DNA from: Stenogyne calaminthoides
Taxonomy: Eukaryota; Streptophyta; Magnoliopsida; Lamiales; Lamiaceae
Assembly (NCBI GenBank): GCA_037126765.1
Contig: JBBCBC010000056.1
Coordinates: forward strand, 310,001-374,000
Length of the DNA: 64,000 nucleotides
Reading direction: 5' to 3'
This document shows, piece after piece, positions 58,501-64,000 of the stretch. The translations under genes and the position numbers were made by a program. The first letter of the stretch is position 1. Every line of letters begins with the position of its first letter. The notes under the pieces are model-generated. The model saw only the letters and a list, made by a program, of their open reading frames with translations. It did no database searches and was not told where the DNA came from.

Positions 58501-60917
58501 TGAAGCTTCCACATGTGCCTTGTTACCCACACTTAACTTTAAATTGTGAAGATACCTAATTCGATTGAATGGGTAAGTGTAATTGTCTTTTTTTATCAAA
58601 TAATTGAATGAATTAAATAGGTTACGTACATCTCAAATGGATACATCCATCTATATTGTATTGGACCAACAATTTTTGCTTCATACGCAAGATGGACAGG
58701 TAGATGCTCCATCGAATTAAAGAAGCTGGGTGGAAATATACGTTCCAACTTGCATAAGAACACTGGGATATCACTGTCTAACCGAGTCATCTTTTATACA
58801 GTAATGGTCCTCGATGTTAACTCCTTGAAAAACAAATTGATTTCAGTGATGGCTTGTCAAACGTCCCTCGGCAGAACCTCACGGAAAGCAATTGGGAGTA
58901 GTCTCTGCATAAATACGTGATAATCATGACTCTTCATCCCAAACATCTTCAATTTTGTCCAGTCTACGCACCGAGACAAGTTGGACACATAATCATCGGG
59001 GAATTTCAACTCATCTACCCATTTGCAAACCATATCTTTCTGCTTCTTATCAAGGGAATAAGTAGCTTTGGGGTACTTTCCTGTGTGTGGACATTTCTGC
59101 ATCGAGGGTCGACGACAATATTCATTAAGTTCATCTCTTGATTTAGTTGTGTCCTTTGTTTTCCCCTCGACATTCATCACAGTGTAGAAGAGATTATCAA
59201 ACACATTTTTTTCGATGTGCATCACATCCAAATTGTGTCTGATCAATAGGGAGCTCCAATACGACAAATCCCAGAAAACACTTTTCTTCTTCCAACCACA
59301 TTGTAAACCTTTGTTGTGAGCATCAACACCCAACTCTGTTACTTTCTTCAATCCAAACCAATCAATCTGCTGGAGGAGTTGATCACCTGTAAGGATGGGG
59401 GGTGGATCATCATCAACTACTACATTCTTTCTGAAAGCAATCTTGTTCCTTTGGTACGGATGATCGCTCTCTAAGAACTTACGATGGTTGTCAAACCACG
59501 ATTTCTTGCGACTAAGCCTTAGAGAGAAAGCATTAATGTAATTTGCACAGTGTGGACAAGCAAGTCTTCCAGCTGTGCTCCATCCAGACAACATCGAGTA
59601 AGCTGGAAAGTCACTGATGGTCCAGATTAGTGCAGCCCACATCATAAAATTCTGCTTTGTAGCAACATCATACGTTACCACACCATGTTCACATAAAAAC
59701 ATCAAATCACAGATCAGTGGTTGCAAAAACACGTCCAATTTATCCTTTGGATTCTTTGGACCTGGCACCAGAACCGTAAGAAACATGAATTGATCCTTCA
59801 TGCACAACCATGAGGGTAGATTATACGGTGTCACTATCACTGGCCATGATGAATATTGTTTCCCATGCACCCCAAACGGTTGAAAACCATCAGTGCTCAA
59901 GCCCAACCTCACGTTCCGAATTTCTGAAGTAAATTCAGGATGAGACTGGTCCAAGTGTTTCCAAGCCTGTGAGTCTGCAGGGTGACGCATGACACCAGAG
60001 TGGTCATTAGAGCAACGTGCATGTCATGTCATATCCTTCGCTGTAGCATTCGACTGATACAACCTTTGCAGTCGCGGAATGATAGGAAAGTAGAACATCT
60101 CCTTAAAAGGACGCTTCTTTTTAAGTTGACCATCTACACCACGAGTTGCAGGTTTGAACCGTGGCCTCCCACAAAACTTACAATGTTCAAGTTCACCATC
60201 TGCACCCCAGTATAACATGTAGTTACCCGCACAACACTGGATCCTCTCCACTGGAAGACCCATCTCACTCATCAGTTGTTTGCTATCAGAAAATTTCTTG
60301 GGCACCAGACTATTTGGACAAAGAACACGAATCGCCTCAACCATTTGATTATAGCCCCTTTCTGACAGTCTATTTTCAGTTTTAATGTTCAGCAACAGGG
60401 CATTGTATGACAACTGTGAATGAGATTCGCAACCAGGCATTATATCCTGATTCGCTGCACGAAGCATGTTATAAAAATGTGCAGCATGCTCATTAGGAGG
60501 TTCCTCATTAGGGGGCTCATCATTCTCATTTAAGTTAGGACCAGAGGTTTAGTCCGTCATCATATCGTGGTACGAGCTAGATGCAAAAGTCTCGTCAATC
60601 AGCCCGTGTGAAGTCGATGCAGACGGATGATCATTGTATTCATGACCCCATATTTCCTCACTGTGATAAATCCAATTACAATAATTGTGCATGAACCCAT
60701 TTCTATACAAATGTGCTCTCACCTCATCAGGTTCATGATACGTATTATTGTTTCGACATCTAAATTTGTTGCAGGGACACCTAATCTTTCCCTGAATCAT
60801 CCCATTGCTAGTGGCGAAATCTATAAAAGATTCAAGTCCACTGTAGAATTCGGGAGATATATTGCCATTAATCGATCTAGGACCATACATCCAACGTAAA
60901 CGGATGGAATAATCCAT
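55574..60917 (-). pseudogene. TNP2-type CACTA transposase, multi-exon, with stops and a solo LTR insertion
   Basis: From 60,917: the transposase-associated domain (WMYGPRSINGNISPEFYSGL, CPCNKFRCRN, VRAHLYRNGFMHNY), a middle region (CAGNYMLYWGADGELEHCKF) and the Transposase_21 core (58,857-59,990: VRLGLSTDGFQPFGVHGKQY, TISDFPAYSMLSGWSTAGRL, HNLDVMHIEKNVFDNLF). DUF4218 (58,237-58,790: CKLERIFPPSFFNSMEHLPV, VGGRLSIFVPPGS) and DUF4216 (57,345-57,888: SNENDFYGILEEVVVLEY, FKCEWFDP) follow, then an acidic Glu/Asp tail ending DEDGDD and TGA at 55,574-55,576. An intron fits 58,556-58,629. Stops at 60,549, 60,024, 58,857 and 57,628 break it; three look like Trp TGG to TGA. Confidence 0.88.
55612..57328. 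repeat. Solo LTR in the acidic tail of the CACTA transposase
   Basis: Starts TGTTGGGATATTTTAC and ends AACGGGACCAACA, with ATCAT on both sides (55,607-55,611 and 57,329-57,333). Because the site is a CAT-repeat the duplication is weak evidence on its own, but the coding trace closes across it. It carries the GTGGATGTAGG..AACCACTATAAAAATC block also seen in the solo LTR at 26,966-28,440, so the two are related copia LTRs. An internal 78-bp tandem duplication spans about 56,943-57,098. Confidence 0.85.
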
Positions 60918-61129
60918 ATCAATTATATGTTTAAAATATTTACGAATTAATTAGTATTCAAAAGCCTAATTAATAATTAATATTTCCTAAAAATTTTGGC
61001 AAAGTTTCGTCTTATTTTATCGTATTCCCCAATTAATAAACATTCTACGTGCATCCATTTCCGACTTAATCAATTAAATCCAATCAAGTCGGAATGCACA
61101 TGTTCTACAACAAGCAATAACCAACATTC
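60918..61129 (-). other. Upstream region of the CACTA transposase
   Basis: AT-rich DNA 5' of the transposase start, containing inverted words CCGACTTAATCAATTAAATC and AATCAAGTCGG near 61,060-61,093 that could be subterminal repeat remnants. It is cut by copia LTR G at 61,130 before any terminal CACTA. Confidence 0.5.
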
Positions 61130-62011
61130 TGTTGGGATTATACTGGAGAGTATGCTTTTACTTTGTATAATCAAACTGAATTTCGGACTTATTTACTGAA
61201 ATAAATTGTTTATCACTGATGCTTTAAATATCATCGAATGTTACATATATTTATTGCATAACTGTTCAATAAATAGTACGTGTTAGAATGTAGTTAATTT
61301 AGTGATACCAGATCACAGAAGATTAAATTAACAGTCCCTTGTAACCAAAAGTACACCATTCACGACCTAGATGGAAATGAACAATCCATCGTGAAAGGTT
61401 GAAGTGTAAAGCTCAGATTGACTTGTCTTGACCAAGAGATTAAACTAGTGCCTGTTTAGTGCACTGAAGAGGACCTACAGGAGGACAAATTCTTCAGAAC
61501 TGAACTAGGAAGAATTAGACCTCAGTGGTTCGTTATTTCTTAATCTTCGTCCCTTAAATAGGATCGCTTGTGGTTAGTAACTATTGCTTTGACTTATTAC
61601 GGGTAGAGAATCAACGAGATTCAATACTTTATATCTTGGACAATATTATTGGTCACATGCGATTGCTAAGATTTAATACGGAGAATCGTGTGCAAGCACG
61701 CTTTGTTCGACGGCCCCTTAGGGAGGTTCTTAAGTTTTATCATACCAAATCTTGCAAGTGGAACTAGTTTCCGTATGGATAATAATGTTGAATCGTTCCT
61801 TTACCAAGGATAAAAGATATTAATTAATGGAAAGCTATTTCAGTGGCTTGAATTAATTAATGGGCTAGATAATCTTAAACACGGGAAATAATAACCGAGA
61901 GCCATATTAACAGAAATATGGGTTAAGATGGATAGTGCAATATTAATTATGTAGTGGGATTAATTAATATTTATGGGCTTGAATAATATTGTGGTTCAAT
62001 ATTGATAATTA
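61130..62011 (+). repeat. Copia G: first 882 bases of an LTR, cut by copia H
   Basis: Starts TGTTGGGATTATACTGGAGAG and follows the same family LTR up to TATTGATAATT, where copia H begins. Flanks for H are AATTA (62,007-62,011). The rest of G must lie beyond the window. Orientation is plus, like E and H. Confidence 0.88.
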
Positions 62012-63851
62012 TGTTGGGATTATACTGGAAAGTATGCTTTTACTTTGTATAATCAAAACTGAATTTCAGACTTATTTACTGAAATAAATTGTTTATCACT
62101 GATGCTTTAAATATCATCGAATGTTACATATATTTACTGCATATTTGTTCAATAAATAGTACGTGTTACATTGTAGTTAATTTAGTGATACCAGATCACA
62201 GAAGATTAAATTAACAGTCCCTTGTAACCAAAAGTACACCATTCACGACCTAGATGGAAATGAACAATCCATCGTGAAAGGTTGAAGTGTAAGGCTCAGA
62301 TTGACTTGTCTTGACCAAGAGATTACACTAGTGCATGACTGATGCACTGAATAGGACCTACAGGAGGACAAATTCTTCAGAACCCAACAAGGAAGAATTA
62401 GACCTCGATGGGTTCGTTATTTCTTAATCTTCGCTCCTTAAATAGGATCACGTGTGGTTGGTAACTATTGCTTTGACTTATCACGGGTAGAGAATCAACG
62501 AGATTCAATACTTTTTATCTTGGGCAATATTATTGGTCACATGCGATTGCTAAGATTTAATACGAAGAATAGTGTGCAAGCACGCTTGTTCGATTTGGTT
62601 CTTTGGGAGGTTCATAAGATTTATCATACCAAATCTTGCAAGTGGAACTAGTTTCCGGTATGGATAATAATGTTGAACTGTTCCTTAACCAAGGACAAAA
62701 GATATTAATTAATGGAAAGCTATTTCAATGGCTTGAATTAATTAATGGACTAGATAATCTTAAACGCGGGAAATAATAACCGGGAGCCATATTGACTGTA
62801 ATATGGGTTAAGATGGATAGTGCAATATTAATTATGTAGTGGGATTAATTAATATTTATGGGCTTGAATAATATTGTGGCTCAATATTGATAATTCAAGA
62901 TCCATTGGAAGGTCCAATCTTAATTCTCCTAAAGGCTCCCTAAGTAGCCCAACATAAAGTCTAATAACTGAAAAAAGTGTTTAAAAATAAAATAAATCTC
63001 GTTGCATATTTTTCCTATTTTTTCGAAAATTATGGATTAAAAGGGGAGAAAGATTTTCTTTGAATTTTGTTATGGAATGAAGATATGTATTCTTGGAATA
63101 CAAGATTATCTCATTAAATTTAAGAAATCTCCCACTTGGTTATTCATAGAGAGTTTTCGAAAATTTTGAGAAAAAAGGGGAAAGAAAGATTTTTTTGATT
63201 TTCTTGAAAAGATATTATGAAAGATATGTATTTCTTGAAATACAAGAATATCTCATAAATTCAAGAAGATCCAAATCTTGGATTCTTGCCCCTATTTTTC
63301 GAAAATACTCCATAACTTGATGAGGTGTGATTTTTGTGGAATATTATAATTATGGGAAAAAGAATATAGGAGATATATTCAAGATTTCTTGTAGATCAAG
63401 AAAAGATTTTCCCACATTGTTTTTTCCCCTAAAAATTCGACCACCACTCATCTATAAATAGGGGATGATTCTTTCATTCCCAAGTACAATTCCATGTGCT
63501 GGAAAAATTAGTAAATCCACAAAGGTGGTGCAACAAATTTTTATTTTCCCTTTTGTTAATTGTTCGCGAGTTTCCTTCCACCGGATTGACGAGCAAGGAC
63601 TAGGGAATACTTGGGAAGGCTTTTTGGTGTGTTTAATCGACGAGACCATTGTCACTCCAAGAGGTTAGTTCACGTAAACCCGTAGCAATTCCGCATGCGT
63701 AGGATTTATGTGAAATGTTTATATGCATGATTTGTTGTTGAATTATTATTTGAATTAATATAGGATTAATTCATGCTAGTAATAATTGTTAGAATTAAAT
63801 TTATATTTAAATATTTATCCCGAATAGATCCGGATAATTAATTCCCCAACA
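62012..63851 (+). repeat. Copia H 5' LTR
   Basis: TGTTGGGATTATACTGGAAAG to ATTAATTCCCCAACA, 1,840 bp, followed by a perfect PBS. The TATA box TATAAATAG is near 63,453. Highly similar to G across the shared part. Confidence 0.93.
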
Positions 63852-63853
63852 AC

Positions 63854-63866
63854 TGGTATCAGAGCC
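63854..63866 (+). promoter_or_regulatory. Copia H primer binding site
   Basis: TGGTATCAGAGCC, perfect match to the plant copia initiator tRNA-Met PBS, two bases after the LTR. Confidence 0.93.
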
Positions 63867-64000
63867 TCAGTTTCGGGCTCTGAATTTTAAATTGTAATTT
63901 AATTCGTTTTCATTAAATTTGAAATTGTATAGTAGAATTGCTAGATTTTTTTTGCAGGTATCCAATTGTCATGGAATTTAATGTGTTTATTTATGCATGC
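63867..64000 (+). other. Start of copia H leader
   Basis: Contains the conserved TTTCGGGCTCTGAATTTT segment and the TTTTTTTTGCAG/GTATCC candidate splice donor near 63,957, as in copia E, then runs off the window. Confidence 0.75.

Larger units (their letters stand above)
54523..61129 (-). mobile_element. CACTA (En/Spm) element, decayed and incomplete
   Basis: Two transposon genes lie on the same strand: a TNP2-type transposase (60,917 to 55,574) followed by a Transposase_24-type gene (55,413 to the gap). This is the usual En/Spm layout. No CACTA termini or subterminal repeats are seen: the left end is lost in or beyond the gap, and the right end is cut by copia LTR G at 61,130. A solo LTR interrupts the transposase tail. 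Confidence 0.85.

Overview
This window is plant nuclear DNA, most likely from an angiosperm, and consists almost entirely of nested transposable elements. The evidence is Ty1/copia elements primed by initiator tRNA-Met, a Tat/Retand-like Ty3/gypsy element, a CACTA (En/Spm) transposase with DUF4218 and DUF4216 regions, spliceosomal introns and fold-back MITEs. I see no convincing single-copy host gene, tRNA, rRNA or CRISPR array. A 500-base run of N (54,023-54,522) marks a scaffold gap.

The base layer from position 1 to 51,773 is one old Ty3/gypsy element in minus orientation. Its 5' LTR is at 50,888-51,773, with its PBS just inside. Gag remnants are at 48,951-50,150 and 30,315-30,714, protease at 29,541-30,314, RT at 28,446-29,540 and an RNase H piece at 26,823-26,965. 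The last 53 bases of its 3' LTR open the window. Between pol and that 3' LTR, on the opposite (+) strand, is an intron-containing extra ORF (about 418-3,290) with its own TATA box, as described for the Tat lineage. The integrase region of this gypsy is missing.

This element was split repeatedly. A solo LTR (26,966-28,440, TSD TGGAC) sits in the RT/RNase H region. Copia E (30,720-48,945, + strand, TSD AACTG) sits in gag and is itself split by copia F (37,576-46,862, minus strand, TSD AAGAT). Copia A (from 3,324) and copia C (to 26,822) are two half elements that appear fused by a deletion. Copia B (6,192-15,119) lies in the leader of C, and copia D (16,114-25,307, TSD CCACC) lies in the LTR of C. 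Removing each insert restores the reading frame or the target sequence at most of these sites.

From 51,774 to 54,022 the DNA is AT-rich, with a MITE and a roughly 1-kb non-autonomous element with long inverted repeats. From 54,523 to 61,129 there is a decayed CACTA element on the minus strand: a Transposase_24-type gene and a TNP2-type transposase. The acidic tail of the latter is split by a solo LTR (55,612-57,328). Its promoter side is cut by a partial copia LTR (G, 61,130-62,011), which is cut in turn by the full LTR of another copia (H, 62,012-63,851) whose body runs out of the window.

B, D, E, F, G and H are one copia family with LTRs of about 1.7-1.95 kb and, unusually for copia, a leader of about 1.5 kb containing a GC-rich, copy-specific island. 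B, E and F share the same gag damage (zinc-knuckle His to Gln and a missing central block). This suggests a defective subfamily that kept moving with help from intact relatives. All coding regions seen here are broken; the longest open stretches are in D, E and the CACTA transposase.
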